Assembly: GCF_026230105.1 (NCBI RefSeq)
Contig: NC_079480.1
Coordinates: 28,810,488 to 28,874,487, forward strand
DNA: 64,000 bases
Source: Diorhabda sublineata
Lineage: Eukaryota; Arthropoda; Insecta; Coleoptera; Chrysomelidae
Reading direction: 5' to 3'
Positions 44,286-55,083 of the stretch are shown here, one piece after another. Under the pieces are notes generated by a model. The model saw nothing but the letters and a program-made list of their open reading frames with translations, searched no databases and had not been told where the DNA came from. Positions within the stretch are counted from its first letter, which is position 1. Each line of letters begins with the position of its first letter. The position numbers and the translations under genes were made by a program.

Positions 44286-45135
44286 AATTTGTTTACAATA
44301 TTGGTTACAATAATTGAATAATTTGAGTATTCCTCTCCCAAATGATTTTAACTGAAGGAAGATTCTACACAAAACACCAAAGCTCTGGCTTGTTTTTAGT
44401 GGAAGGCGGGGGGAAAATAAATTGCTTCATAGTAGATTTTTATGGGAAAAACTGATCAATGTTGAATAGTTGCGTGAAAGTTTATTATAGTCCATTTAGA
44501 GAACTTCCTGTTTAATTTGAATCATAATGCTGATCAAAGGGATTAGCAGAATTGCCAGTTGAGTTACCGAGCACTCATTTGAAATTAAAAATTACCTTTT
44601 GCTGCAATAACAGTCTTGAGAATTCAATGAATCTGCAGATCATTTGAATCCGCAGATCATTACTATTTTCCATCATTACTAATTAATATAATATTCATTT
44701 AAAAATTTTTCCAATTAAAATTATATTACAAACCAATGGCATGGGTCACCGAGATTATCAAAAATTTGAAATAGATATTTCTAATTGTTAGTACGTTCCC
44801 AATTGTTTTTTTTTAATTTAAAAAAATTAAATTTATCTACAAATCATGTTGGCCTTTTCTGATTTCAGTAACTTACTCACATGAAAAAAAAAACTGAGAG
44901 AATGCTGATAATACTGACCATAATTAAAACCAGTTGCAGTAATTAAGATCAATAATATAAATAATAATAACCTAAAATACCCCTGCGTGAAATGTTATTG
45001 CAGCTTATTGCGACAAGAGAATAGATAGCGCACTGATATCATCAGACGAAGGAGTAATTTCTCAAATGGAAATATTTTCTCCAATTTGTTTTGTAGTGTG
45101 CCTTGAAAATCGAAATAACCTTCTAAACTTTGTTT
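44286..45135. other. No recognised gene
   Basis: AT-rich; the RT portion expected upstream of the Penelope endonuclease was looked for here and not found. Confidence 0.5.
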
Positions 45136-45139
45136 CCTA

Positions 45140-45560
45140 GGTAGATGATTCATTACTTCCCGTTTAATCAACACTATATGAAAATGTATTCCCAGACATT
45201 CTTTTCTTGAAAGACTATAAGTTACCTTATCTTATTAAGAGATAAAACACAAACTAATGAATTGACCAACATAGTTTATGAAATTTCCTGTTTGAATTGT
45301 GATAAAAAATACATTGGTCAGTCTAGGAGGTCATTCACGGATAACCTCTCACAAAAGTGATAGCAAGATATATCCAGATAGATGCTTGTTGGTAGAGCAT
45401 GATTTATATGAAGGTCATTTATGGATTATGAATCTACGAACTGAAAATAGCTACTAAAAGCCTTTTTTAGAAACAGTATATATGTTGCTCAAAATATATT
45501 AACAAAAAAAGCTGATTTGATACGAGTATATGCACAACTTTCAAATTTTGAAAAAACTAA
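45140..45560 (+). mobile_element. Penelope-like retroelement, GIY-YIG endonuclease domain
   Basis: An open run 45238-45360 reads R-D-K-T-Q-T-N-E-L-T, then NIVYEISCLNCDKKYIGQSR and R-S-F-T-D-N-L. V-Y-E-I is the GIY-equivalent strand and Y-I-G-Q-S the YIG strand. The C-x-x-C pair between them is a hallmark of Penelope endonucleases. After a stop and frameshift, VEHDLYEGHLWIMN (45393-45435) supplies the H-x5-H half of the zinc-binding set, followed by L-E-T-V-Y-M, similar to the family's later 'E-x-x-x-I' helix. The catalytic Arg is probably R of S-R-R; the Glu position is plausible in L-E-T but unproven. The preceding RT domain is absent or unreadable. Dead copy. Confidence 0.75.
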
Positions 45561-46395
45561 TTCTATGAAAGCTCATCGATATTAGTAACTTCAATTGGAT
45601 GGATTTCAAATTAAAAAAAATATTTGAATAGCAACCAAATTTAATAAACTTCATATTTTGAACGTAATGATTCTGAAATTTCATGGAAAATTTATTTCAC
45701 TGCAATTCTTGTTTCATTAATTACATTACATAAATACTTCTAATATAAATGGGTCACTTCTGATACTCAATTTTTCTGCTTCCACAACCATCAGTAATTG
45801 AAATAATATTCTAATAATTAATTCACAGGATTTCATGGAAGTTGTTTGAGAAATTGACAGCAACTGACGTTGACGACAAAATACTCATTTGTATGAATAA
45901 ACATTCTTATCTGTTTTTTTTTCTATATAAATAAATAACATTAAACAACAATGTATGTTTTTAACATACTGTGTATACCTCAGTCTGAAAGTCGAATCAA
46001 ATTTGTAATACAAATAATTATAAGATTAGCACGAAATTTTGTATTTATTTCTATGTATTAATATACATAATTCCTATTAAATAAAGATAATCAAAAATAA
46101 CCTAAGATGTTAATCATACATTTTGTGATGAAATATTCCCATACACTTACTTAGGTAGTGTCTGATATTAATGATATAATGAAGTGGATCGTTACTGTAC
46201 TATTCGCAATATTAAGTTTATCTCTGAATATATTTAGTTAATAATAGTCCAGGATTCATGTTTAAAATTCCAAACTATCTAGCTAATTTTAATGAGACGC
46301 CAACTTTTTCTATTGGAAAAATTATCAATATTATCAATATTATATATTATCAAAATTATCAATAACGATAGGATTTTTTATAGAATCTATATTAT
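45561..46395. other. No recognised gene; AT-rich
   Basis: Short ATTATCAAT-type tandem repeats occur at 46320-46367. No hammerhead-like motif is visible behind the Penelope fragment. Confidence 0.5.
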
Positions 46396-46399
46396 TAAC

Positions 46400-46590
46400 A
46401 ATGTATGACAAAAATATTTGGCTCACTGAATACATGGTTTGATCAAAGAGTACCCTCCGAAAGTATAGGAATTAGGAGGTCATCAAAAATGATTACTAAC
46501 TACTGAAGCTGAATACAAAATCTGCGTCATCAAGAAAGATGAAATTATTTGTTTGAGGAGGCAACATTTGAGGGAAATCAAGAGATGAAG
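46400..46590 (+). mobile_element. Ty1/copia RNase H fragment
   Basis: H-Q-K-x-L-L-T-T-E-A-E-Y-K-I-C-V-I-K-K-D (46481-46540), followed by E-I-I-C-L-R-R-Q-H-L-R-E, matches the end of copia RNase H: 'S-x-K-Q-x-x-V-x-L-S-T-T-E-A-E-Y-x-A-x-x-x-A-x-x-E-x-x-W-L-x-x-L-L-x-E'. The E of T-E-A-E-Y is retained. The frame closes at a TGA about 46585. No LTR or integrase is seen nearby. Confidence 0.65.
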
Positions 46591-47313
46591 AAGCGAAGAC
46601 AAATATATTTTTCATTTGGATGGAACATTGATTTATAAAGGACATTTTGTAAAAAAAATTGGCAAGATTAATTGGCTAAGAATTCTCGTTGGGAATTTCA
46701 TCCATTTCATCTTTTTTGGTTTTAGCTTTATGGAGTTAAACATGTACCATACTGGAACTATAAAAGAGATTGAAAGGTCCCAAACTACTGTTTTCGTCAT
46801 AATTTTCATCGTAGAATCTAGTACTTGCCAGACTTGATTATAGTCTTTATACCGACAAATGCTAGTGATGAAATGTACTAGTATTCTGTCAGTGTAACAC
46901 AAAATTGTTTCATTTATTCAGATCCACTGTATCTGTTCAAAGAAAGACTTTATCCAAATAATAACGTGGTTCCAAGAAATAATTCATTCATCAAAATATT
47001 GTTATAATTTATTTTCAGAACTGGATTGTGAATTCACTTTCACGTCTTCTCCTAATTGAAAATGAGCACTTTGAAGTGGTAATTTGATATTGGAAATGGA
47101 AAAGTTGGGAAAAAAATTAAATGGTTGTTAAAAAATATTTTGATCGGAGATTTGCTCATTGTAAAAATTTTTTCTTAATACAGTTTCCGTTGAATATATA
47201 ATATCCATTTGTTGACTCATCTTCTACCCGAAACTTTAGCAGCAAGCCGTGACACAAAAAATTGGTATTTTGAAGAAGTTCACATAATATTGTCTATTTA
47301 TGGTTCTAAATGT
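46591..47313. other. No recognised gene
   Basis: Frames 46616-46837 (plus) and 46633-46902 (minus) overlap each other and show no domain. Confidence 0.45.
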
Positions 47314-47439
47314 TTTTGATCTTAGGTCTCTTCTGATTTAAAATAAGTTTCTATTATGATTTTTTAAGACAGATGAAAATTTGACGCTTCGACTCACGAA
47401 AGAAACTAATTTTAAATCAGAAGAGACCTTAGATCAAAA
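47314..47439. repeat. Snapback repeat, 38-bp arms around 50 bp
   Basis: TTTTGATCTTAGGTCTCTTC... (47314-47351) and the reverse complement of 47402-47439 differ at only two of 38 positions. The 50-bp loop contains TTTGACGCTTCGAC. The left arm plus loop match the repeat at 36218-36325. RNA from this site would form a long hairpin. Looks like a terminally inverted, very small element or an inverted duplication of the family's end. Confidence 0.88.
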
Positions 47440-47499
47440 CCATTTAAAAGCATAAACATATCAAAACTTGTAAGAAATAAGCTTATTATTGCCCAGTAA

Positions 47500-47790
47500 A
47501 ATGGAACACTCTCAACAAACTAAACGGTAACCCATATAGGATTTTACGATGAGCCCAGTATAGGCCCAGACTTGAGCCAAGTATATACAACTCTAGCCCT
47601 AGCTTGGAAGCCGTTATTGACCCAGACTTGGTGGGACTCTGGGATGATAACAATATCCCTCACTTGGTTTGCAAACTTGGACCAGGCTTGGTTTCCCAGC
47701 GTTGGCCGAAGCTAAGCCCCGTCGTTCGAGTCTAGGGGCTCCTACATGGGTTGGCGATTCGAGTCTGGGGGATCCTACAGGAGGAAGTAG
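47500..47790 (+). repeat. GC-richer block of short imperfect repeats
   Basis: Variants of CAGACTTG(G/A) (47568, 47621, and as AAACTTGG at 47670 and AGGCTTGG at 47683) and of GCCCAG recur every 10-55 bp. A 33-bp direct duplication (TTCGAGTCT(A/G)GGGG(C/A)TCCTACA) starts at 47725 and 47758. GTTCGAGTC would fit an RNA polymerase III B-box, but no A-box at proper spacing is found. No open frame. Probably a MITE-like or satellite-like remnant. Confidence 0.55.
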
Positions 47791-49240
47791 AAATTTTTTT
47801 ATATAAAAAGGGCATTAATAGGAATAATTTCGACCTACAGTCAGTATCAGTAATCCTGGATTAGATAAAGTGAATAGCAAACGTATAAATAACATTGGAA
47901 GCACGTAACAAAAGTGGCTTGAACATATTCGAGGTGATTATTTAGCAAAATATCGAAAATTGAATTGCAAAGTAAATAAGAGTTATTTACGTAAGGCACA
48001 AAAGTCATACTTTCTGTCACGAGGTTGGAGAGGCGTTTGGCCGAGGCAACCAACTAGGCGAGTGTCAAAAAAATACTTTAGTGGTACTTTACATACTATA
48101 TTTGTGTTGAAATCGCACAGAATCAAGAATACTTGCGAAAATGTTTGGAATTGAGATGAGCAGAATACGTTATGAGTGCCGCGTTCAGTTACACATGTGA
48201 TTAATATGATTATTTTTTAGAAATTGGTAAGCAAATCTCATTTATTTATGTTAATGGTAATAGACCATTTGAATTATTTGTAAAGTTGATAGGTTGTAAG
48301 CTGGTTGATGTATAATCGACTGTTGTCGAACATAAAGAGAATGACAGCTGAGTTTCTTCAGTGCTACTAGGCACTAAAAAGCGATTTCAACGATATCGAT
48401 ATTGACCAATCGGCATTAATATTTCAGTTTACCGCCGATTTCCAAAGAAAATATACATACCTTCTTCATGACCCAACTAGCTGAATTTTAACTTGCTCGA
48501 ATACACTTACTATTTAATTTTAATTATGAGTATCCATTTTAATGAGTTTGGCCAATTATATCAATTATCATACTGATAAATAGTATCAGTGAAATAAACT
48601 ACAATGCACCAAAAAAAGTTTATTTAATTAGGGTGTAGGTAAAAGATCGATCAGAATATATAAATTTCTCAATATTGCTAAATTGTATGTTTCGAATTTA
48701 GCACGTAAAAACGTTTCATAGATAGTAAAGGTTATCAGATATACAGGTATCAAAGTAGGTTACACTTTGTGTGATAAAGAATAAGTAGTTATAAATGTAT
48801 TGGTGTTATTAACATTTTTTTTTTTCGTTTTTGCATTTCTTGTTCTCATTCTACTGATTAATGATTCCGTAACATATTTCGACTTCTTCAAATTACATAT
48901 TCTCCAATATCTTCATACGTTCAAAACAATGAGATTTATCAATGTGGGTATTTTTTTCTAATCAAATTAAATTTTTAAAACTAGGAATAATCGCACGGTT
49001 CTAAATTCGGAGAAATGGGCAGAAACCTAGCAGAAACTGCTAGGATTTTTTATTGATTTCTAGAGTGATATGGTAGATTCACGTTTTATATCAGTAAATA
49101 TATAAATAAATATATTTATACGTCAATATGTAAAAGCTGACATTGCCACCATAAAGTGTGACATTTTTTATGGTGATGTATTTTCATACGAGTGCTATTT
49201 GAGTTGTTTAGAGATACTTGAAACATTCATCTTGGTTAAA
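47791..49240. other. No recognised gene
   Basis: AT-rich; frames 47847-48053 (minus) and 47960-48154 (plus) overlap and are unsupported. Confidence 0.5.
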
Positions 49241-49244
49241 AAAT

Positions 49245-50090
49245 GAAATCGAATTCATTTTCGTACAATAATTCTCTATGACTTTCGACATGGATTAAAC
49301 CAATAGCAGTGTGCCGATCAACTAGCTTCGACTTTTGGTAATAAAGCACCATCTGGAACCACTATGTTTCGATTGCTATCCGAATTTAGTTATAGTTACC
49401 GATCGCTGCAGGATGAATTCCATGAAAGCCGTCTCAAATAGACTGTTGTGTTAGAAAACATCGCGTGAACTGAGATTGCAAGATCGTCATGATACATTGC
49501 AGAAACATTTGGCTGTCAAAAAAATTTTATATTTTGACAATCGCTCATAAAAAAGCTTGTCGACTGGTGCAAAGAAATTCTGAACAAATTCAATCGCGGT
49601 GCTTCAAAAGATGTCTATGAGATCTTAACATGCGACTAATTATGGATATATGCATATGAATGCGAAAATAAATGTGAATCGGTTGTATGGGTTTTTCAAG
49701 ACAAAAGCTGTTCGCACACAAATAACTTCGGAGCAAATGTGCACCTACTTTTTCGGAATAACCGGACAATACGCCACCGTTCCAATAAATCAACGTAGGA
49801 CGGTCAATTCTGAGTAGTACACCAGCATTTGTTTGCCACAAGTGTTCGAAAAAATTGAGGAATCCAATCGCAGAAGATGAAGCATTCTTCACCACGATAA
49901 TGCGAATCGAGTTGGTGGGACATCCGTACCATTTTAAACCATTTTAAACCTACAGATAAATTGAGAGCTCAAAGGTTTTTTATATCTAAAGAAGCGGTTG
50001 ATGTGTTCATAGAAATGCTTCAATCGGGATGAAAAAAAATTGGTTCAAACGCGTGCAAAAGTGTATTGATCTCAGTGGAGAATATTTTGA
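49245..50090 (+). mobile_element. Mariner element, decayed (D-E-S-W type)
   Basis: Plus-strand order: I-I-L-Y-D-F-R-H-G-L-N-Q, C-A-D-Q-L-A-S-T-F-G-N-K-A-P-S-G-T-T, then F-S-Y-S-Y-R-S-L-Q-D-E-F-H-E-S-R (49275-49435). This is the N-terminal HTH region with 'R-x-S-L-x-D-x-x-R-x-G-R-P'. Q-D-R-H-D-T-L then precedes H-L-A-V-K-K-I (49480-49530). A small deletion follows, then K-K-A-C-R-L-V-Q-R and Y-A-Y-E-C-E-N-K (49550-49680) around the place of the first catalytic block. The tail is FKRVQKCIDLSGEYFDK (50045-50096). Many stops and frameshifts; catalytic triad destroyed. Same family as 35.5-36.0 kb. Confidence 0.8.
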
Positions 50091-50365
50091 TAAGTAGAAA
50101 AGCCTTATCCAATTTATTTGCCTATCGCCAAATTTGAGCAGCAGCCCTCGTATTAAGTTTAGCCTTTGTTACAGTGATAGTTGTTTTGACAAAACTAATG
50201 CTAACGTAAATTTCAGTTTTTCTCCTTACACTATGAGATATTCTGCATTCAATGTCTGTCAAATATAAACTAAAAGACTTGTTCAAATTTTGACGAGAGG
50301 AGTGAGCAAATGTATGACTAATGCAAAACCACAATTGTCAATTGAAAATAAAAAAATTGTATTAC

Positions 50366-50680
50366 ATGTATAACTTAGATACAAATACTGCATTCCTAGA
50401 AGCTGAGGCGTTTAAGGCAGCTAAAGTGTATGTACAAGAGCCTGAGCTAAACCGGCTGATTACCTTAAACAATATGTTACTGCGTTGAGTTGAAGGTTAT
50501 GAGTGACTGAACAAACCACATTTTTCGTTAGTTCCAAGCAAAATAGTTGTTTCTGTTTAGAGTACTTGGACTTTTGAAATAGAGTAACTTTCTTGATTCA
50601 TTCAAATTGCTTTTTGGTCGTTGACATACATATAAATTTCAACAATTTACATAATTATAATATGTATTCTGCCAATGCTC
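50366..50680 (+). mobile_element. Ty1/copia reverse transcriptase fragment
   Basis: M-Y-N-L-D-T-N-T-A-F-L-E-A-E, then AAKVYVQEPELNRL (50366-50460), resembles the copia RT block 'x-x-D-V-x-T-A-F-L-N-x-x-L-x-E-x-V-Y-M-x-Q-P-E-G-F' with the catalytic D kept as L-D-T. After frame changes, E-Y-L-D-F, F-L-I-H-S-N-C-F-L-V-V and D-I-H-I (50560-50635) may be the following 'L-G-F-x-x-S-x-x-D-x-x-L-F/Y-...-Y-V-D-D'. The latter part is weak. No LTRs found. Separate from the copia RNase H scrap at 46.4 kb. Confidence 0.45.
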
Positions 50681-50689
50681 AAACCTTAT

Positions 50690-51690
50690 ATTGGCCCCAA
50701 CTATAAATTTAGAAAGGGTAACCCGTAAAAAACATTTAAAGATCTTGTCGTGGTCGAAGCAGGTAACACCATGGACACGCGTTTTGATTTAAAATTTAAT
50801 AAGAAGATGACACGTACAATTAAGAGCTCGTGTCTCTTGAAGGGGTAGTTAGGATCAGTCGAATGATATAAACCGCCCATATTGTTAGATTTTTAAATAT
50901 AGATAAAGGGAATGATCAAGACTAGTCTGGCAATAGAAGGTGGGGCTTGAATATACAAAATTTGTTTGTTTGAAAACAAGATAAGAACGTCACATAGCGA
51001 CAGTCAACGTTTGTTTGTTTTACGATTTTTGCATTGAGATCCTTTTAAAATCTGTCTGTGACTATATCATCATCATAATATATTTCCTAATCGTACCAAT
51101 TCTTATAATACATAAAATGGAATAACACTTCAATACTTTTAATATTATTATTAATAAAATTGATCGTCTAATTTGTCAGCTTTATTTTTACGCTAGTTAC
51201 GCTTAGATGGATTCGATTCCACTTTTGTTGCACAAAATCAAACGGTTTTATTCTCTTGGCGCTTAATATTAGAGCTGCATTGTCAAGTCAATCCACAACT
51301 ATCTTGCCCTGCCTTGGTCATACGGTCTTGGTGAAGGTTACTATTTTGGATACATTAATACACAATTTATTTTGAAACATTCAAATCATTTGTTAATTAT
51401 TCTTCTTAACAAAACATGGAAGCTGGTAAACTATATTTTTAGATAACATAAGCACGGTATGTATTTACTTTTTCTCTTGCTCACACTTTCTTGCGTCGTA
51501 ACGAGGTATTAACAGATATCATACTTATGGCTATTATCAAGATATTAACGTTATTGACTTCTAAAGGTAATTCAGAAATTGGAAGCATCTAAGACAATTG
51601 AAATGCCACAGAAGAAAAAAAACGGCGAACGGAATGTTAAACACTATTCTAAACGAATTCGTAGACTCACCTCTAAATTTTCTAAAGTTT
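50690..51690. other. No recognised gene
   Basis: AT-rich. A basic run (N-G-E-R-N-V-K-H-Y-S-K-R-I-R-R-L) near 51627-51675, just upstream of the hammerhead-like repeat, looks coding but is not assignable. Confidence 0.4.
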
Positions 51691-51691
51691 T

Positions 51692-51810
51692 GTTTCGATA
51701 ACGAAGTAATCTTCACCTTCAGTCTTTGAAGAAAATAACTTGAATATCGATACGCGCGTCAGACAATGTAATTGTCAGTGTTGGTGTAGTTATAGTGTAA
51801 ACAGTGTAAT
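51692..51810 (+). ncRNA. Hammerhead-ribozyme-like repeat, copy 2, with antisense partner
   Basis: The plus-strand copy: TTGAAGA (51726-51732; core C changed to T), an eroded stem II around TTG, GATAC (51749-51753; core GAAAC with one change) and CGCGCGTC (51753-51760). Here stem I is intact: GTCT (51722-51725) pairs perfectly with AGAC (51761-51764). The following GTGTTGGTGTAG and AACAGTGTA match copy 1 at 17.4 kb. Immediately upstream, the reverse complement of 51692-51722 reads CTGAAGGTGAAGATTACTTC then GTTATCGAAAC. That is the same module on the opposite strand, so two copies sit head to head. Core mutations argue against activity of this copy. Confidence 0.4.
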
Positions 51811-52059
51811 CGGTAAAATACTATTCAAGATTTTTTCCTCGGTTTTTGACAAATTTCTTTTAAACATATTTATTTTAGCAACCAAAAGTGTTGATTTAAA
51901 TTACGCGACTTTACCCGAGAGTTTTTTGAGCTACCGATTCCAAAGAGTCTTCAAATTACAACTCGGTGATGCGGTGTAGCAGAATCTAAACGTGAATGTC
52001 ATCCTCTAAGTTTTTTTTTCCTGTAACGTTCTATATTATGACAACAGAGCGGGTCATCG

Positions 52060-52300
52060 AATGCACACATACAATGGTATTTTGCCTCTTTTACCAATCA
52101 ACAGTTACACTTGAACAGGCTTCAAATTCGACTAATCACTCGCCTTCTAACCGGACACGGTCATCTGAGACGCAATCTCCATACTATAAACACCAAGGAT
52201 ACTCCAAAATGCCGCTGCAGCATGAAAAAGGAAGAAACAGCTATTCAGGTCATCTATTTCATCGGTGAGCATCCAGCACTTACACGTGTGAGGTAAAAGC
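52060..52300 (+). mobile_element. LINE C-terminal zinc-knuckle fragment
   Basis: The plus frame reads IRLITRLLTGHGHLRRNLHT then K-D-T-P-K-C-R-C-S-M-K-K-E-E-T-A and E-H-P-A-L-T-R-V-R (52123-52296). This is the classical end of jockey/R1/LOA-type LINE proteins ('L-L-T-G-H-x-x-L-x-x-H-L-...-C-R-x-C-...-E-E-T-A-x-H-V-L-x-x-C-P-A-L-x-x-x-R'). The second C and the C of C-P-A-L are lost (I-G-E-H-P-A-L). RNase H and RT parts are absent. Confidence 0.78.
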
Positions 52301-54045
52301 AAGCCTTAAGGCCGATTAAAACATTAAAATTCATAAGACCATTGATAAATGCCGTTTGACGTCGCTTCTGCCGTTGGTTACTTTCAACATAAACGAATTT
52401 GATCTTTTCACGTCGGCCGTTCGTAGCAATAAAAAAGAGCTAATCACATCCGTTTGCGTTTGTCACGTGAATTTGCCTAATCTTTCCAATAAAAAAACTC
52501 TTCGTTATTTTCCATAATATCCATAAATACCGGATTACAAACAAAAATACAAAAAGCAGTACACACGTCAGAAAAATTTTTTGGGTAAAGGACAGCAAAG
52601 TGAAGCATATAAATGTGTCCGATAAGCTTTTCAACTGACCTTGGTCTTTGACAATTTTAATTGGCACACGATGTGTCTATCAGGAGGTATGTGAGCGGAA
52701 CGGTTTGTAATCCATTGCCATAATTATAAAATATGGTCTATATAGGTATCACGAATCGTTTCGTCGTTATAATTGAGAATAGAGGCTCCAAAATCGTGAC
52801 ATTTAAATCTTTTCGGAGGATTTTGTAGAAACCGGATATCGGCGCCTCAAAAAAAAATCCATGCAAGTGAATTTTGGAGAAACGGTTAATCAGAAATTAT
52901 AAACTCTGTATCGACTTTTGACATATTTACTATTTGTCACAAAGTAGATAAATTTCTATAGGATAATTCTATAATGTGAACGCGGCATTATCTAAATCCG
53001 ACAGTTAAATTATGCTGTTCTTTCAGTCTATTTATCACGTTTCACATTAAATTTTTTAACGCTTATTGCCAAAAGGACATTCTTTTTTTGGTATATTTGT
53101 CTATCAGAAAAATTTGTAAATATACGAGTATTGACGGAAATGCCACGCGCCGAGGAATCTAAATGATACGTCTTTCTTTTTTAAATAGAAAATAAAATTA
53201 TGTATGAATATTATACAACTATTGCTGATATCATAGCGATTATTTACCTCATATAATACATTATTCTCTTAATTATTATATTATAATAGCAAAAAATGAA
53301 AGAAATTTACAGCTTAGAAAGTAGTTAATACTGTTAAAAAATGCAGAACTTGTCGGATTATTCTATAATTATTTCATTCCAACTGTCACTTAATATTTAT
53401 TGTTATATAATCAATGTTCTTTATAACTTAATTAGAATTTATACATGTTTGTCCTACATAAACTGATAGATACCTGACTCAGTCTTAGTATTCAAGAAAA
53501 ATCCTTCGCAGTTTCTTCGTTTGTAAAAAGAATACGATATCCTATTCACCAGAGAATATAACACAAAAATTTACTCTAAGTAGCATAATATCAACTCATT
53601 CCTCAAAAAAAGATCACATTTATTCACTATAACGACGTGCACGTGGCCGTATCCTAAAAGAAACTAAAATTACAACCGGAATAAAGAGAGGGGAAAATGC
53701 GACGCAAGTCTGTAAGAAATCATTAATGCAACTTTTTGTTATTAAAGAGTCTAAAGAAGGCATTACGCTGTCTAAAGTCTAATGCTCCTTCTCTACTGTC
53801 GGTTAATTAAAATTTGGAGACGCGGAGTTTTTAAAGACCTCCGCGAGGTGCCTAATTTACATTCTAAGTAGATCGCAACTTGTTAAAAGTTGAACTTTTC
53901 AGTTCAAGGGTAGAAATCGATAAAAAAATTTGAAGGGTTGAAGGATCTGAATAATACGTTTTGTTACTTTTTCTATATATTTCATAATTTCGTGATGTTT
54001 TTAATTTATTGCTTAAGTTTTCTAGTATTCGACAGGCAATAAGTT
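52301..54045. other. No recognised gene
   Basis: AT-rich. A GC hairpin CGCGGAG-...-CTCCGCG occurs at 53821-53845. 52740-52950 resembles non-coding ends of arthropod repeats (ACGGTTAATCAGAAATTATA) but is not assignable. Confidence 0.4.
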
Positions 54046-54168
54046 GGTTAGGTTAGATACGTAAAAAAAAAATTTGGGAGTAAAGCTACGACACGTCAGA
54101 TAGGCCGGACACAAATCTGTGCTGTAAAGCGTGTGTGCCAGCTGACATTTTGCTGTTTTTAACCTGTT

Positions 54169-54189
54169 ACTTCACCAGACTGGTGAAGT
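54169..54189. other. Perfect 10-bp inverted repeat
   Basis: ACTTCACCAG-A-CTGGTGAAGT is a perfect palindrome with one central base. It lies 84 bp before the start codon of the Harbinger-like open frame, where a subterminal transposase or regulator binding site would be plausible. Confidence 0.7.
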
Positions 54190-54272
54190 AGTATCCCCGA
54201 CCTTCGCGTTCACGCAGCACACATTCACAATCCTCCGTAGCTTATAATACGAAGGAGCACCTATAAGAAGAG

Positions 54273-54600
54273 ATGGATTTGTTGGATGCAGAAGAGGAAA
54301 TGGTTGCGGTTACTGCAGCATTGCTTGTGCTACAATATGAATACAGGGAGTACTGGGTTCATCCAATAAACCAACGTGGGCACGAATGTGGTGAATATCA
54401 TGTTCTGTGGTCCAAAATTAGCATTGACGATGACAAGTGTAAAATGTATATCAGGATGACCAAGAAGGAATTTGATTGATTCAGAATTTCAGAGAAGCAA
54501 TATCCCAAGAGGAACGACTGTTAATATCTTTACACAACAAAATACAATATTATATTTTCTTAAATACAACCGATTATAAAATTATAAAACTAAACATAAT
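54273..54600 (+). mobile_element. PIF/Harbinger transposase, N-terminal part
   Basis: The open frame M-D-L-L-D-A-E-E-E-M (54273-54479) contains Y-W-V-H-P-I-N-Q-R-G, H-E-C-G-E-Y-H-V-L and K-M-Y-I-R-M-T-K-K-E-F-D. It matches the N-terminus of Harbinger (ALP1-like) nucleases: 'W-V-H-P-I-N-x-x-R-x-x-x-G-E-F/Y-H-x-L-...-F-R-M-x-x-x-x-F-D'. After one frameshift NFREAISQEERLLISLHNK follows (54485-54541), the next block ('x-x-x-R-x-A-I-S-P-E-E-R-L-x-x-T-L'). The DDE nuclease domain is missing. Together with the convergent MADF gene at 54687-54908, this is the standard two-gene layout of the superfamily, shortened by internal deletion. Termini (TIR plus three-base TWA duplication) were not identified. 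Confidence 0.82.
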
Positions 54601-54686
54601 ATTATTATTGGAAAAGAAGATTAACATTTTATAAATTTGTAACATTAATTGATGTATTGGAACTTCCTTATACACCTAATAATATA

Positions 54687-54908
54687 TTAATAAAGTAAAA
54701 ACCAATACTCACAGTTTTTGTTTATTTTTCTATCAATTTCCTCCCAAGTCTCTTGTCGTTTTCGTTGGTTTCGGTAGTCCTTATTTTGGAAATTGTACAA
54801 AAACTCATACTTTCGTACCTCTTTTATAAATTGTTCCACCATTAACATAAAGATAAATATAGATATATTAAGGAAACGAATATAGTTGAAGAAACACTTT
54901 TCAGTCAC
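54687..54908 (-). CDS. MADF/Myb-SANT-like DNA-binding protein of the Harbinger element (first exon)
   Basis: From M-L-M at about 54851 the minus strand reads VEQFIKEVRKYEFLYNFQNK then DYRNQRKRQETWEEIDRKIN. This is the MADF consensus (F-I-x-x-V-x-x-x-P-x-L-Y-x-x-x-x-x-x-Y-x-x-x-x-x-x-x-x-x-W-x-x-I) with the key W and Y in place. The domain is cut at AAAACT|GTGAGTATT (near 54715), a good splice donor. A polypyrimidine-like run and TTATTAG follow about 45 bases later, so the second half of MADF should be in another exon, now unreadable or deleted. PIF/Harbinger elements carry such a Myb/MADF gene, needed with the transposase for DNA binding. The frame has no stop before the donor. Residues upstream of M-L-M are probably not part of the protein. 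Confidence 0.72.
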   Translation of the reverse strand: MTEKCFFNYIRFLNISIFIFMLMVEQFIKEVRKYEFLYNFQNKDYRNQRKRQETWEEIDRKINKNCEYWFLLY

Positions 54909-55083
54909 GCTCAGAACATACAGGTAAAGGTAAACGAACTTGGCACAGGTGGTGAATATAACCTACAACTTTCTGACGAAAATCTGACCAACGTAGATAT
55001 TGGAAACAAGCGCTATGATGTGTTAAAGCATGTTGCACAATAATATGCATAGAACTATGTGAATAACGTAATAGATATTTATA

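Noticed and set aside
47725..47770. Pol III B-box (GTTCGAGTC) suggesting a SINE
   Set aside because: No A-box at 30-60 bp upstream and the motif is part of a 33-bp tandem duplication in a repeat-rich block.
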